Part shown: piece by piece, positions 18,518 through 28,139 of the stretch
Layout of the letters: every line of letters starts with the position of its first letter
Position numbering within the stretch: position 1 is the first letter of the stretch
NCBI RefSeq assembly: GCF_010692745.1
Contig: NZ_JAAHTB010000002.1
Location: 62,001-126,000 of the forward strand
Length of the DNA stretch: 64,000 nucleotides
Direction of reading: 5' to 3'
Source of the DNA: Methylobacterium sp. BTF04
GTDB taxonomy: Bacteria; Pseudomonadota; Alphaproteobacteria; Rhizobiales; Beijerinckiaceae
The notes under the pieces: generated by a model
What the model saw: only the letters and a program-made list of their open reading frames with translations
The model's database searches: none
Told to the model about the DNA's origin: nothing
Program-made: the position numbers and the translations under genes

Positions 18518-19480
18518 TCAGCGGAAGATCTGGATCATCGCCGGTGTCAGGATCACCACGAACAGGACCGGCAGGAAGAACAGGATCATCGGCACCGTCA
18601 GTTTCGGCGGCAGAGCGGCGGCTTTCTTCTCGGCTTCGTTCATCCGGCTGTCGCGGCTCTCCTGCGAGAGCACGCGCAAGGCCTGACCGATGGGGGTGCC
18701 GTAGCGCTCGGCCTGGATCAGGGCCGTGGTGACGGCCTTGACCGGATCGAGCCCGACCCGGTTGGCGAGGTTCTCATAGGCGAGGCGGCGATCCGGCAGG
18801 TAGGAGAGTTCCGCCGTCATCACCGCGAGTTCTTCGGCGAGGACCACCGACTGGGTGACGATCTCGATGCTGACCCGCTTGAACGCATGTTCCACCGACA
18901 TGCCGGACTCGACGCAGATCAGCGTCAGGTCGAGGGCGTCGGGCCACCCCTTGCGGATGTCGGTCTGGCGCTTCTTGGCCACGTTCAGCAGGTAGAGTTC
19001 CGGTGCCTTGATGCCGAGCAGCAGGACGGCGATCACGATCATCAGGCGTATGGCGAAGGGCTGGTCGAGCACCTGCAATATGAAGACGTAGAAGATCGCC
19101 ACCACCGCGAGAACGATCGGCGTGACCATGCGGAAGAACAGGAAGCCGGTCTCGGCACCGGTGGAGCGGTAGCCCGCCATCTGGAGCTGTTTCTTCGCCG
19201 TCTCGGTGCCGAGCCAGCGCGTCAGGTTGAACCGCTCGACGACGCGCTTCATGTAGACCTTCGGGGCCACGCGCAGGGTGGCCTTGCTCGACAGGCGTTC
19301 GCGCTCGCGCCGGCGGATCTCCTCGCGCTCCTCGCCCACGAGCTTCATCCGCTTGCCGAGCCGGTCGGGCTCGAACATCGGCTGCAGCAGCGTGAACGCG
19401 GTGGCCGCCGCGGCAATGCCGGTGAGCACCATGGCGAGAAAGCGGGGGTCGGTGACCTTGGCGGCGAGGGCGTCCAACAT
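18518..19480 (-). CDS. tadC: Tad pilus inner-membrane platform protein TadC
   Basis: A 320-residue type II secretion F-domain protein. It has an N-terminal membrane segment, a cytoplasmic charged linker, then paired hydrophobic segments (about residues 95-145) and a C-terminal one (PMILFFLPVLFVVILTPAM). The F domain holds WPDALDLTLICVESGMS, typical of TadC. With TadB it forms the membrane platform that the CpaF ATPase drives to assemble Flp pilin. It is the last gene of the cpa-tad operon, 65 bases after tadB. The start at ATG 19480 gives the standard family length. Confidence 0.92.
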   Translation of the reverse strand: MLDALAAKVTDPRFLAMVLTGIAAAATAFTLLQPMFEPDRLGKRMKLVGEEREEIRRRERERLSSKATLRVAPKVYMKRVVERFNLTRWLGTETAKKQLQMAGYRSTGAETGFLFFRMVTPIVLAVVAIFYVFILQVLDQPFAIRLMIVIAVLLLGIKAPELYLLNVAKKRQTDIRKGWPDALDLTLICVESGMSVEHAFKRVSIEIVTQSVVLAEELAVMTAELSYLPDRRLAYENLANRVGLDPVKAVTTALIQAERYGTPIGQALRVLSQESRDSRMNEAEKKAAALPPKLTVPMILFFLPVLFVVILTPAMIQIFR

Positions 19481-19545
19481 GGGTGCTTCTCTGCGGAATC
19501 CGGCCGTAAGAGCGATCCCGGGATCGCCATCGGGTTTGGCGACGA

Positions 19546-20514
19546 TCAGACGTCGAAGCTGATCATCTTCTTCATGGTGAAGATGCCGAGCGACATCCAG
19601 ATTGCGGAGGCCACCAAAGCCATCTTGCCGATATCGGTGAGCCACAGCAGCGAGATGTAGTCGGGACTGGAGACGTAGGTCAGGGTCGCGACGATGAACG
19701 GCAGCGCGGCGATGATGCCTCCCGAGGCCTTGGCCTCCATGCTCATCGCCTGGATCTTGCCCGCCATCTTCTTGCGCTCGCGCAGCACGCGCGACAGGTT
19801 CGACAGAGCCTCCGACAGGTTGCCGCCGGACTTGGCCTGAACGCCGATGACGATGGCGAAGAAGTTCACGTCGGAGACCGGGACGCGCTCGTACATCTTC
19901 ACCAGGGCATCGCCGAGGGAGAGGCCGAGAGTCTGAGCCTCGACCACGGTCCGGAACTCGGATCGGATCGGCTCCTCGGCCTCGCGCGAGATGATGCGGA
20001 AGCAGTCGCCCACGGGAATGCCGGCACGGACGCCACGCGTGATGATGTCGATGGCGGTGGGCAGTTCCTTGATGAAGGCGGCGATGCGCCGCTTGCGCCG
20101 GAAGCTGAGAAACCATTGCGGCAGGCCGAACCCGCCGACGAAGATCGCGCCCAGTCCGGCGATCACGTTGCCGCTCACGATGAAGATCAGCATCGCGAGG
20201 AACAGTGCCGAGACGACCGAGACGACATAGAACGTCCGCTGCGTCCATGCGAGACCGGCGCGCTGGAGCTTGAGCTCGAGCGTGACCTTCGTGCCCTGCT
20301 TCTTGGCCTCGACCTCCTTGAGGCTTTTCGCCACCTGATCGCGCCGGCTGACGATCGTGGCGCGGCTGACGCTGGAGGTCACCACGCTCATCGCCTTGCG
20401 CCGCTCGACGGAGCGTCGCTCACCGGAGAGGTAAGGCAGAACGAAGACGTAGGCGACACCACCGGCGGCGAGCGCCGCGAGACCGGCCGCGAGCGGAATG
20501 TTGAGGCCGCTCAT
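19546..20514 (-). CDS. tadB: Tad pilus inner-membrane platform protein TadB
   Basis: A 322-residue T2SS F-domain protein, the TadC partner. An N-terminal membrane segment (residues 5-28) is followed by a basic cytoplasmic region and two hydrophobic segments around residues 110-150. The F domain contains PTAIDIITRGVRAGIPVGDC and the conserved GGNLSEALSNLSRVLRER, with two C-terminal membrane helices. Start ATG 20514 lies 37 bases after cpaF; upstream in-frame sequence belongs to the cpaF antiframe. It acts in the inner membrane with CpaF and TadC. Confidence 0.92.
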   Translation of the reverse strand: MSGLNIPLAAGLAALAAGGVAYVFVLPYLSGERRSVERRKAMSVVTSSVSRATIVSRRDQVAKSLKEVEAKKQGTKVTLELKLQRAGLAWTQRTFYVVSVVSALFLAMLIFIVSGNVIAGLGAIFVGGFGLPQWFLSFRRKRRIAAFIKELPTAIDIITRGVRAGIPVGDCFRIISREAEEPIRSEFRTVVEAQTLGLSLGDALVKMYERVPVSDVNFFAIVIGVQAKSGGNLSEALSNLSRVLRERKKMAGKIQAMSMEAKASGGIIAALPFIVATLTYVSSPDYISLLWLTDIGKMALVASAIWMSLGIFTMKKMISFDV

Positions 20515-20551
20515 GGCCGGCGCCCGGTCCGATGAGGCGTGGGCCGGGCCA

Positions 20552-22006
20552 TCATGCGCCCCCGCTGAGATCGGCAGCGGCGTCGAGGGCCTCGGCCAGG
20601 GCCTTCTCCTCGCCGTAGTAGCGCGCGCGCTCCCAGAAGCGCGGGCGGCCGATGCCGGTGGAGCGGTGGCGGCCGATGAGCTTGCCGTTCGCATCCTCGC
20701 CGAGCACGTCGTACAGGAACAGATCCTGCGTGATGATCACGTCGCCTTCCAAGCCCATCACTTCGGTGATGTGGGTGATGCGGCGCGAGCCGTCGCGCAG
20801 GCGCGTCGCCTGCACGATCACGTCGATCGACCCGACGATCATCTCGCGCAGGGTGCGCGAGGGCAGGCTGAAGCCACCCATGGTGATCATCGATTCGATA
20901 CGGGCGAGCGCCTCGCGCGGCGAGTTGGCGTGCAGCGTCCCCATCGAGCCGTCATGGCCGGTGTTCATGGCCTGGAGGAGATCGAACGCCTCCGGGCCGC
21001 GCACCTCGCCGACGATGATGCGCTCGGGCCGCATGCGCAGGCAGTTCTTCACCAGGTCGCGCATCGTGATCTGGCCCGACCCTTCCATGTTGGGCGGGCG
21101 CGTTTCGAGGCGCACCACGTGGGCCTGCTGGAGCTGGAGCTCGGCGGCGTCCTCGCAGGTGATGATGCGTTCGTCTTCGTCGATATAGCGCGTCAGACAG
21201 TTGAGCAGGGTGGTCTTGCCCGAGCCGGTGCCGCCCGAGATCACGACGTTGCAGCGCACCCGTCCGATGATCTGGAGAATGCGCGCCCCCTCCGGCGAGA
21301 TCGCCCCGAAGGTGACGAGCTGGTCGAGGGTGAGCTTGTCCTTCTTGAACTTACGGATGGTCAGCACCGGGCCGTCGATGGCCAGTGGCGGTGCGATGAT
21401 GTTGACGCGCGAGCCGTCCGGTAGGCGGGCGTCACAGATCGGCGACGATTCGTCGACGCGCCGGCCGACCTGGCTCACGATCCGCTGGCAGATGTTCATC
21501 AGCTGCTGGTTGTCGCGGAACCGCACATTGGTGAGCTGGATCTTGCCGCCGACTTCGATGAAGGCGCGGTTAGCCCCGTTGACCATGATGTCGGCGATGT
21601 CGTCGCGCGCCAGCAACGGCTCGAGCGGACCATAGCCGAGCACGTCGTTGCAGATGTCGTCGAGCAGTTCCTCCTGCTCGGCGATGGAGAGGACGATGTT
21701 CTTGAGGCCGATGATCTCCGAGACGATGTCGCGGATTTCCTCGCGCGCCGCGTCCGCTTCGAGGCGTGAGAGCTGCGAAAGATCGATGGCCTCGATCAGC
21801 GCACCGAAGATCATGCTCTTGGTGCGGAAATAGTCCTCCGACTTCGGTGCCTCCTTGACAATACCGACGGGCTCGGGCCGCTTCGACAGCTCGACCTTGG
21901 GGCGCGAACTCTGGTCGTCGTGCACCGGCGACGGGGCCGCCTTGGGCGTACTCGGAACCGGCGGGGAGATCTGCGCCGCCGCAGTGCCGGCGCGTCTACC
22001 GAACAT
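20552..22006 (-). CDS. cpaF: Tad/Cpa pilus assembly ATPase CpaF (TadA)
   Basis: The 484-residue secretion ATPase that powers Flp pilus assembly. A Pro/Ser-rich N-terminus (about 50 residues) and a helical domain precede the VirB11-like core. The core contains Walker [11 protein letters not shown], the Asp box EDAAELQ, Walker [13 protein letters not shown] and the His box [15 protein letters not shown]. These features distinguish it from PilB-type ATPases. It lies between cpaE and tadB with gaps of 45 and 37 bases. The protein is cytoplasmic and expected to be hexameric. Confidence 0.96.
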   Translation of the reverse strand: MFGRRAGTAAAQISPPVPSTPKAAPSPVHDDQSSRPKVELSKRPEPVGIVKEAPKSEDYFRTKSMIFGALIEAIDLSQLSRLEADAAREEIRDIVSEIIGLKNIVLSIAEQEELLDDICNDVLGYGPLEPLLARDDIADIMVNGANRAFIEVGGKIQLTNVRFRDNQQLMNICQRIVSQVGRRVDESSPICDARLPDGSRVNIIAPPLAIDGPVLTIRKFKKDKLTLDQLVTFGAISPEGARILQIIGRVRCNVVISGGTGSGKTTLLNCLTRYIDEDERIITCEDAAELQLQQAHVVRLETRPPNMEGSGQITMRDLVKNCLRMRPERIIVGEVRGPEAFDLLQAMNTGHDGSMGTLHANSPREALARIESMITMGGFSLPSRTLREMIVGSIDVIVQATRLRDGSRRITHITEVMGLEGDVIITQDLFLYDVLGEDANGKLIGRHRSTGIGRPRFWERARYYGEEKALAEALDAAADLSGGA

Positions 22007-22051
22007 GACACGGTCTCCCGGACAGAGGGGCGAAGGGAATCGATGCGCGCA

Positions 22052-23296
22052 TCAGGACGCCTTGCGCCGGGTGAGCTTCGACAGCAGCGGTTCGAACAGG
22101 CTTTGGCGCCCCTTCCGGACCTCGGTCCGGCCGATGAGGTTGGCCGCCAGCATCGAGAACACCTCCGCCGCCTTGGCGCCGGATTGGATCTCGGCCAGCA
22201 TCTGACCATTGTTGGCCGCGGTGCCGAACAGGGCCGGATCGAACGGGATGCTCGCCGCGAGGGTGGCATCGAGCGCCTTGGCGAACTCCGCCGCGCCGAT
22301 CTCGGGACGCTTCGGGATGCCGACGCCATTGAGGATGACGCGCGCCTTGTGATCGTTCGGCCGGTTCTGCTGCAGCAGGGTCAGGAGGTTCTTGGTGTTG
22401 CGCAGGGATGAGAGTTCGGGGCTCGCGACTACGACGATCTCGTCCGCCGCGATCAGGAGATGGCGCGACCACGCGGTCCACTGGTGCGGCACGTCGAGGA
22501 CGATGCACGGCACGGCGGCCCGCAGGAGATCGATGAGGTTGTCGAAGGCGGCCTCGGTGAGATCCGTCGTCCGGTCCAGGGTCGCCGGCGCGGCGAGCAG
22601 GGTGAGGTTGTCGCTGCATTTGGACAGCAACCGGTCGAGCAGGTTCGCGTCGAGCCGCTCGGGCGCGAACACCGCCTCGGCGATGCCCTGGGGCGGGTCC
22701 TGGTTGAAGTTGAGGCTCGCGGTGCCGAAGGCGATGTCGAGGTCTGCGATCACCGTCGCGGTGTCCTGCTCGCGCGCGATCGTCCAGGCGAGGTTGTGGG
22801 CGACCGTCGAGGCGCCGACGCCGCCCTTCGCGCCGACGACCGCGATGGTCCGGCCCACCGGCTTCGCACCGGGTGCGCAGAACAGGTCGGAGACCGCCTG
22901 AATCAGCGCGATCGGGTCCACCGGCGCCATCAGGTATTCGCTGACGCCGCGTTGGATGAACTGGCGATAGAGGCTCACGTCGTTGACGTGGCCGATGACC
23001 ACGACCTTGGTGCCCTCGTCGCAGACTTCCGCGAGGGTATCGAGGCATTCGAGCGGGCGTGATTTCGCGCCCTGGGTCTCGATGATGATGACGTTGGGGG
23101 TCGGCGCATGGCGGTAGGCTTCCACCGCCGCCGGTCCGCCGCCCATCTGAACCTTGATGTGCGCCTTCCCCATGCGCCGATCCGAGCCGGCGGCCTCGAT
23201 CAACGCCGCGGTATCCGACGTCTCGCAGAACGCCTGGATCGTGATCCGCGGCACCGGTGCGATGGTGCGCTCGGGCGACTCGTTCAGGTCCGGCAT
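22052..23296 (-). CDS. cpaE: Pilus assembly protein CpaE (TadZ), ParA-like
   Basis: A 414-residue protein: an N-terminal receiver-like domain (about residues 15-130) lacking an obvious phospho-acceptor, then a ParA/MinD-type ATPase domain. The deviant Walker A is GAKGGVGASTVAHN (about residues 153-166) and the following strand has DLDIAFGT. TadZ proteins localise Tad pili, often to a pole. The operon position between cpaD and cpaF is the standard one. Its Walker A carries the ParA-type Lys (KGG), suggesting ATP binding is retained. Confidence 0.93.
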   Translation of the reverse strand: MPDLNESPERTIAPVPRITIQAFCETSDTAALIEAAGSDRRMGKAHIKVQMGGGPAAVEAYRHAPTPNVIIIETQGAKSRPLECLDTLAEVCDEGTKVVVIGHVNDVSLYRQFIQRGVSEYLMAPVDPIALIQAVSDLFCAPGAKPVGRTIAVVGAKGGVGASTVAHNLAWTIAREQDTATVIADLDIAFGTASLNFNQDPPQGIAEAVFAPERLDANLLDRLLSKCSDNLTLLAAPATLDRTTDLTEAAFDNLIDLLRAAVPCIVLDVPHQWTAWSRHLLIAADEIVVVASPELSSLRNTKNLLTLLQQNRPNDHKARVILNGVGIPKRPEIGAAEFAKALDATLAASIPFDPALFGTAANNGQMLAEIQSGAKAAEVFSMLAANLIGRTEVRKGRQSLFEPLLSKLTRRKAS

Positions 23297-23380
23297 GAGT
23301 GGTTTTCCGGTTCGGGTTGCCGCCGAGGAGGGAGCGGGTGAATCACGTCGCAGGGTCGCCGAGGCGGTGGTGCGGGCTGG

Positions 23381-24115
23381 TCAGTTCGACACCTGCGACT
23401 TGACCGAGTTCTTCCCATCCTGACGCCATTCGATTGACGGATCCTTGCCTTCCCTGACGGAATTGATGTCCCGGACCCGCCGGACCGTATCGATGCGTCC
23501 CTCGGGACGGCCGCGCACCAGATCGATGGGATCGGCGACCTGCGCCGCCACGTTGGATTGCATGGCGCAACCGAGATTCCAGTGGGTCTCGTTGCGTCCG
23601 CTGAAGCCGGCATCGCCGACGCCGAGGTCCTGCGGCCAGACCCCGCATTGGCTCGCCACCTTCGCCTCCATGCGCTGGAAGCTGAGGCGCAGGGGCGCGG
23701 CCAGGGCCGGATTGGCGACCGCATAGCTCGTGACCGCCCATTGCCGCGCGCCGATGCCCGCATCGGCACCGAGATGGCGGATCGCCGCGCCGGTGCGCTC
23801 CACCGCCGCCCCGAGGGCCGGCGATACGCCGCGGGGCATGTCGATCAGCAGGGTACCGCGGCCATAGCGGCGATATTCGAGGAGGAAGGCGTCGATATCG
23901 GCAGCCTGGCGCGGATCGAGATGTCCGGTCCCGGTGGCGAAGATGTCGAGGCTGCGCGCGTCGTCGGCCAGGACGATCGGGTGTCGGGCGCGATAATCGG
24001 TCGGGTAGAGCGAGCCGGTGGTGGCCGCCCGGTCGGCGTGGCAGGCCCCGAGGCCGGCGGCCAGGGCAGTGAGCGCGACGAGCGCCATCGGAGTGCGGAG
24101 GAACGAGGGAGGCAT
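23381..24115 (-). CDS. cpaD: Pilus assembly lipoprotein CpaD
   Basis: A 244-residue protein with a lipoprotein signal peptide ending in AAGLGAC (Cys25). CpaD-typical segments follow, including TDYRARHPIVLAD, AVTSYAV, and the C-terminal FSGRNETHWNLGCAMQSNVAAQVADP, where the NxGCA motif is diagnostic. It is the outer-membrane pilotin-like lipoprotein of the CpaC secretin in Caulobacter-type Tad systems. Gene spacing to cpaC is 84 bases and to cpaE 84 bases. Confidence 0.92.
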   Translation of the reverse strand: MPPSFLRTPMALVALTALAAGLGACHADRAATTGSLYPTDYRARHPIVLADDARSLDIFATGTGHLDPRQAADIDAFLLEYRRYGRGTLLIDMPRGVSPALGAAVERTGAAIRHLGADAGIGARQWAVTSYAVANPALAAPLRLSFQRMEAKVASQCGVWPQDLGVGDAGFSGRNETHWNLGCAMQSNVAAQVADPIDLVRGRPEGRIDTVRRVRDINSVREGKDPSIEWRQDGKNSVKSQVSN

Positions 24116-24199
24116 CGCTTCAGGTCCTAGGGTGCCGTGGCCGCGTCGCAGGTCTGGGGTGGAGATCGGTTCGGTGCAGTGCCTTGCGGCGCCCGCCGG

Positions 24200-25708
24200 T
24201 CAGTCGGTGATGAAGCCGACGCGACCGCGATAGGCGTTCCCGAGGGGAGCCGCTCCGGCGGCGCCATAGAGGCGGTTGACCCGGCCGAGCAGGATGGCCT
24301 GCGCGTCTTGGGAATCGACGAAGCCGTCATCGGGCCGCACCGCCTGCCGGGCTTCCATCGGCTTGGCGATGAACGGCGTCACCATGATCATCAGCTCCGT
24401 TTCCTGGCGCTGGTAGTCGCGCGAGCGGAACAGGGCGCCGATGATCGGCAGGTTGATGAGGCCGGGCAGGCCGGAGATCGCCGTCTTGTTGCGCTGCTGG
24501 ATCAGGCCCGCCGTCATCATCGTGGCGCCGGAAGCGAGTTCGATGGTGGTCTCGGAGCTGCGGACGGTGAAGGCGGGAATCGCCGAGTTGACCGCGTTGC
24601 TGCCAGTACCGAATGCGAGGTTCAGAGAGTTCTGCTGGTCGATCTCGGTGACGTCGGTCGCCACGCGGATTGAGATTCGGTTCTCCGCCAGGACCACCGG
24701 TGTGAAGCTGAGGCTGACACCGTAGGGCTTGAAGGCAATGCTCGGTGTGCAGGTCTGGACACCGACGCCCTGGGTACAGGACAGGTTGGACGGCACCGGA
24801 AGCTGGCCGCCGGCGGTGAACTTGGCGGCTTCGCCCGAAATCGCCGTGAGGGTCGGTTCGGCGAGGACGCGCGAGACGCCGGCCTGCTCGAACGCCTTCA
24901 AGGTTGCGGTCAGGCTTGCGCCGCCCGTGCCATTGATGGTTCCGGAGAGGATATTGCCGTTCGGGAACTGACCTCCGTTGAGCGCCAGCGGCGTGGTGTT
25001 CGAGAGGTTGAGGCCGGACCAGCTTCCGTTCAGATTGACGCCGAACTGCTTGAGCACCGTGCGCGCCACCTCGACCACGGTGACGCGCAGCATCACCTGA
25101 TCCTTGTTGCGGATCGTCAGGTTGTTGATGACGGCGCCCTTCGAGACGGAGCCGCCGCCGGCGCCGGACGACTGGCCGACGAAGCCATTGGTGATGTCGA
25201 GCGCCTGGGCCGCCTCGGAGGCCGAGTTCACCGAACCCGACAGGATGATCGAGCCGCCGGCAGGACGGACGTCGAAACGGCCGCCGGGAATGCTTTGCCG
25301 CAGGATCTGCTGGAGTTCGCCGAGATTGAGGTTCTGCGCCACGGTGACGTCGAGCGCCGTGATCTGGCGGCCTTCGCCGTCCATGATGAAGATCGAGGTC
25401 GCCCCGTTCTCGATGCCGATGAGAAAGACCTTCCGGGTCGAGCGCACCACCGCATTGGCGACCTTCGGATTGGCGACGAAGACCTCCTTGGCATCGCGCG
25501 GCAGGTCGATGACCACCGAGCGGCCCATGGTGAGGTCGATCTTGCGGGAGGTCGCGGTCTCGTTCGCGCCCACCGACAGGACGGGGGCTGCGGTCATCTG
25601 CGGCTGTGCGACGGCGGGGGCCAGAGACGCCCAGGCCGCGAGCACCAAGCCCGCCAGCGTGGTCGGTGCCGATTGCCGGCCCGCTGCGATCCGTGGTTTC
25701 AAAGTCAT
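24200..25708 (-). CDS. cpaC: Outer-membrane secretin CpaC (RcpA)
   Basis: A 502-residue secretin that forms the outer-membrane channel for Flp pili. A signal peptide (about residues 1-35, ending APAVAQP) leads to the pilus-assembly N-terminal domain (SVVIDLPRDAKEVFVANP) and a BON-like region. The secretin domain contains VLAEPTLTAISGEAAKFTAGG and the C-terminal LPGLINLPIIGALFRSRDY. ATG 25708 was chosen over 25738 because AGAGGA lies nine bases upstream. A related N-domain protein sits divergently at 28140. Confidence 0.95.
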   Translation of the reverse strand: MTLKPRIAAGRQSAPTTLAGLVLAAWASLAPAVAQPQMTAAPVLSVGANETATSRKIDLTMGRSVVIDLPRDAKEVFVANPKVANAVVRSTRKVFLIGIENGATSIFIMDGEGRQITALDVTVAQNLNLGELQQILRQSIPGGRFDVRPAGGSIILSGSVNSASEAAQALDITNGFVGQSSGAGGGSVSKGAVINNLTIRNKDQVMLRVTVVEVARTVLKQFGVNLNGSWSGLNLSNTTPLALNGGQFPNGNILSGTINGTGGASLTATLKAFEQAGVSRVLAEPTLTAISGEAAKFTAGGQLPVPSNLSCTQGVGVQTCTPSIAFKPYGVSLSFTPVVLAENRISIRVATDVTEIDQQNSLNLAFGTGSNAVNSAIPAFTVRSSETTIELASGATMMTAGLIQQRNKTAISGLPGLINLPIIGALFRSRDYQRQETELMIMVTPFIAKPMEARQAVRPDDGFVDSQDAQAILLGRVNRLYGAAGAAPLGNAYRGRVGFITD

Positions 25709-25743
25709 CGACGAATCCTCTGTGATCGGGTCTGGCACGGGGC

Positions 25744-26547
25744 TCAGCGGCGCGACTGCTGTAGCGAGACGCCGAAACGGACCACGGTCAGGGCCGTCTC
25801 CGGCCGTTCGTCGAGGGCGGGATCGACGGGTCGGCCGCTGTCGACGAGGCTGCGGAGCGACAGGGAGAGCTGCCCGACCTTCTGGCCGAGGGTGACCAGT
25901 TCGGCCTGGACCGGCGTGAGGGCGAGGGTCGCGGTCTCACCGGTGACGACGTTGGTGCCGTTCTTTTCCTGGACGATCTGGCCGATGGCCAGCACGCGCA
26001 CGTCCTGGATCAGGGTCTCCGACACCTGCGTATCGCCACCGCCGCCGCGCGACGCTTCCTCGTCGCGATAGGTCCGGATCACGTCGACATGGTCGTTGGG
26101 GAGGATGAAGCCGCCGGCCGAGCTCGAGCCCCGCGTATCGGTGGTGATGGCGACGGCGCGCATGCCGGCCGGCAGGATCGCGGCCATGAAGCCACCATCG
26201 GAGCGCGCGAGCTTCTGCGGGCGGATCGGCTCGCCGGCGAGAAAGCCGGAGCGGGTCACCGACCCGGCCATCTCTTCCATGCCTTTGGGGGAGGTCGTGC
26301 GGGTGATGTAGCCGGCCGCGATCGCCTGATCGGGCCAGGGCTGCCAGCGCATGTCCGCGACTTGGAGGTTCTGCCCCATCGGCAGCTCGGCCGCCGCGAC
26401 GAGGACGTCGGTGACCGGGATGGTCGGCGGTGGCACCGCGATCGCGGTGGGAGGCGCGGGCGGCTTGTCCTCGCCGCTCATCAGGAGCGCGGCGCCACCA
26501 CCGGCGACGAGCGCAATCGCGAGAACGGCAAGTCGTGCTGGTTTCAT
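25744..26547 (-). CDS. cpaB: Flp pilus assembly protein CpaB (RcpC)
   Basis: A 267-residue protein with an N-terminal signal-anchor (residues 4-25), then a SAF/antifreeze-like domain beginning PVTDVLVAAAELPMGQNLQ. The RcpC domain contains ILPAGMRAVAI and FILPNDHVDVI. CpaB stabilises the secretin in the periplasm. It precedes cpaC by 35 bases. The annotated ATG gives a normal length and charged N-terminus. Confidence 0.94.
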   Translation of the reverse strand: MKPARLAVLAIALVAGGGAALLMSGEDKPPAPPTAIAVPPPTIPVTDVLVAAAELPMGQNLQVADMRWQPWPDQAIAAGYITRTTSPKGMEEMAGSVTRSGFLAGEPIRPQKLARSDGGFMAAILPAGMRAVAITTDTRGSSSAGGFILPNDHVDVIRTYRDEEASRGGGGDTQVSETLIQDVRVLAIGQIVQEKNGTNVVTGETATLALTPVQAELVTLGQKVGQLSLSLRSLVDSGRPVDPALDERPETALTVVRFGVSLQQSRR

Positions 26548-26682
26548 CGCCGAGGTGAACCTGAGGCCGGCGGAGCGCCGTGTGCCCGGACGCTAGACCT
26601 GAATTCCTCAAGTTACGGTTAACGATCTCTCTCCGTCGGCCAACGCGGTCTGTCCTGAACCGGGGCCGCCCTGCGACCTGCC

Positions 26683-27189
26683 TCAGGCCGCAAGGGCTCG
26701 CATCCACATGGCGGTATCGGGCATCACCAGCAGCGCCGAGACGGCGAGCGCGATGCCGTAGGGTACGCCCGTCTTCTGATCGTGGAGGTGCAGCGCGAAG
26801 GGCAGGCGCGCCAGCAGCGCCGGCAGCGGATAGGCGCGGGCGAGCAGGATGCCCAGCGTCAGGGCGCCGCCCGCGATCGACGCCAGGAGGAGGTAATCGG
26901 CGAGACGGTCGAAGCCGACCCACAGGGCGGTCGCCGCCGCGAGCTTGGCGTCGCCGCCGCCGATGAATCCGAGGGCGAAAAGCGTGAAGGTCACGGCCAG
27001 GGTCGCCGCCGCCGCGCCGAAATGACCGGCGAGGTCGGACCATCCCATGCCGGTGGTCACCGCGAACAGGCCAAACGCCGCGATCAACACGAGCGAGATC
27101 GCATTCGGGATCAGCATCGTGAGGAGGTCCCTGGCGGCCGCATAGGCCATCAGGAACGGAAACACGACGAAGAGGCTGAGGCTGGCCAT
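26683..27189 (-). CDS. cpaA: Prepilin peptidase CpaA (TadV-like, A24A)
   Basis: A 168-residue integral membrane aspartyl protease that cleaves the Flp prepilin leader. Catalytic Asp residues lie in AARDLLTMLIPN (Asp17) and GGGDAKLAAA (the GxGD motif). There are five or six hydrophobic segments and no N-methyltransferase domain, as usual for TadV/CpaA. The start is ATG 27189; the frame runs open to 27297, but the extra residues are hydrophilic and unlike the family. It is the first pilus gene downstream of flp, separated from it by a terminator-like hairpin. Confidence 0.92.
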   Translation of the reverse strand: MASLSLFVVFPFLMAYAAARDLLTMLIPNAISLVLIAAFGLFAVTTGMGWSDLAGHFGAAAATLAVTFTLFALGFIGGGDAKLAAATALWVGFDRLADYLLLASIAGGALTLGILLARAYPLPALLARLPFALHLHDQKTGVPYGIALAVSALLVMPDTAMWMRALAA

Positions 27190-27372
27190 GACGCTCCCTG
27201 TCGACCGTCGTCCTGCAAAACGATCGTCCAAATCGATCGCCGTGGAAAAGCTGAATTCAACACCGGGCGCTCCGATCATCGGGAGAGCGGCGGGCATCCG
27301 TCGTCATGTTGGGTTTCGGGCGTCGATAGGACCGGTCAACCGATCGTCCGATCGCGTAGTATCCGCAACGCG

Positions 27373-27412
27373 AAGCGTGCTCGACCCCAACACAAGAGGA
27401 TCGAGCACGCTT
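27373..27412 (-). terminator. Terminator between flp and cpaA
   Basis: A 12-bp perfect stem, AAGCGTGCTCGA with TCGAGCACGCTT, around a 16-base loop. It lies 100 bases after the flp stop. It would end most transcripts after the abundant pilin message and let less through to cpaA-tadC, a usual arrangement in Tad loci. Four copies of CGATCGTCC surround it. Confidence 0.65.
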
Positions 27413-27513
27413 TCACGCAGCGCAGAAGCCGGATTGGACGATCGGTCGATACGCCACCGATCGTCGTCCGCCTACCAAATCGCGCACCGGAGACGCGTTT
27501 GAGCGGTGCGGAC

Positions 27514-27684
27514 TTAGGAGGTCTTGAGGCTCGTGGCGACGGCGCCGAGAGTGGCCTTGAGGTTCGTGCCGACGGTGCCGAGGACCGTGATGATGGCGAC
27601 GGCGATGAGCGAGGCGATCAGGCCGTACTCGATGGCGGTGGCGCCGGACTCGTCGGCTGCGAAGCGCTTGAAGATCTTTGTCAT
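27514..27684 (-). CDS. flp: Flp/Fap-type pilin
   Basis: A 56-residue prepilin. A short basic leader, MTKIFKRFAADESG, ends in Gly and is followed by ATAIEYGLIASLIAVAIITV. This carries the Flp signature Glu-Tyr at +5/+6 after cleavage and a hydrophobic assembly helix. CpaA would cut after Gly14. The C-terminus is TLGAVATSLKTS. It heads the cpa locus and has a large AT-rich upstream region. It is likely the most highly expressed gene of the cluster. Confidence 0.95.
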   Translation of the reverse strand: MTKIFKRFAADESGATAIEYGLIASLIAVAIITVLGTVGTNLKATLGAVATSLKTS

Positions 27685-28139
27685 GATGGAAAGCCCCGTT
27701 TACTTGGCCATTGAAACACTGCGGTCGAAGGTGGATCGGCTCCGACCGGCGACGTCTTCAACATACGGCTCGGCCGTTGCGATTGGGTTAAACGGGCTGG
27801 CGAAAAACGGAGCTACGGTCGCCAATGTAGGCATGGTAAAAAGTTTATGACTTAACGCGCATTTGATCGACCGAACCTGCCTAAATCAGATCCTTTATTA
27901 CTAAATTAAAATTTTCCCGCCGGGGTCGCCCCGCTCGTCAGGTCGCGGGCGGACGCTTTTCATTGGACTTTTTACCCGGCAAGTCGCGCGCACCGGCAAG
28001 CCCTGGAGCAGTGCTTAGGGCTTCGTTTACCACCCACATGGCTAATGAACCTCAAACCTGAGCGCGAGAGCACACCGGCGGTTGCAGCGCCACCGCCTCG
28101 ACGAGCGATGGTGTTCAGTCCGGTGCGAGTGTTTGTCCG
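27685..28139. promoter_or_regulatory. Divergent regulatory region, flp / 28140 gene
   Basis: A 455-base gap with a strongly AT-rich centre (about 27835-27925, with TTTATTACTAAATTAAAATT) in an otherwise GC-rich setting. It must hold promoters for flp on the minus strand and the secretin-N-domain gene on the plus strand. I could not assign exact -35/-10 boxes or a regulator site. Confidence 0.5.
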
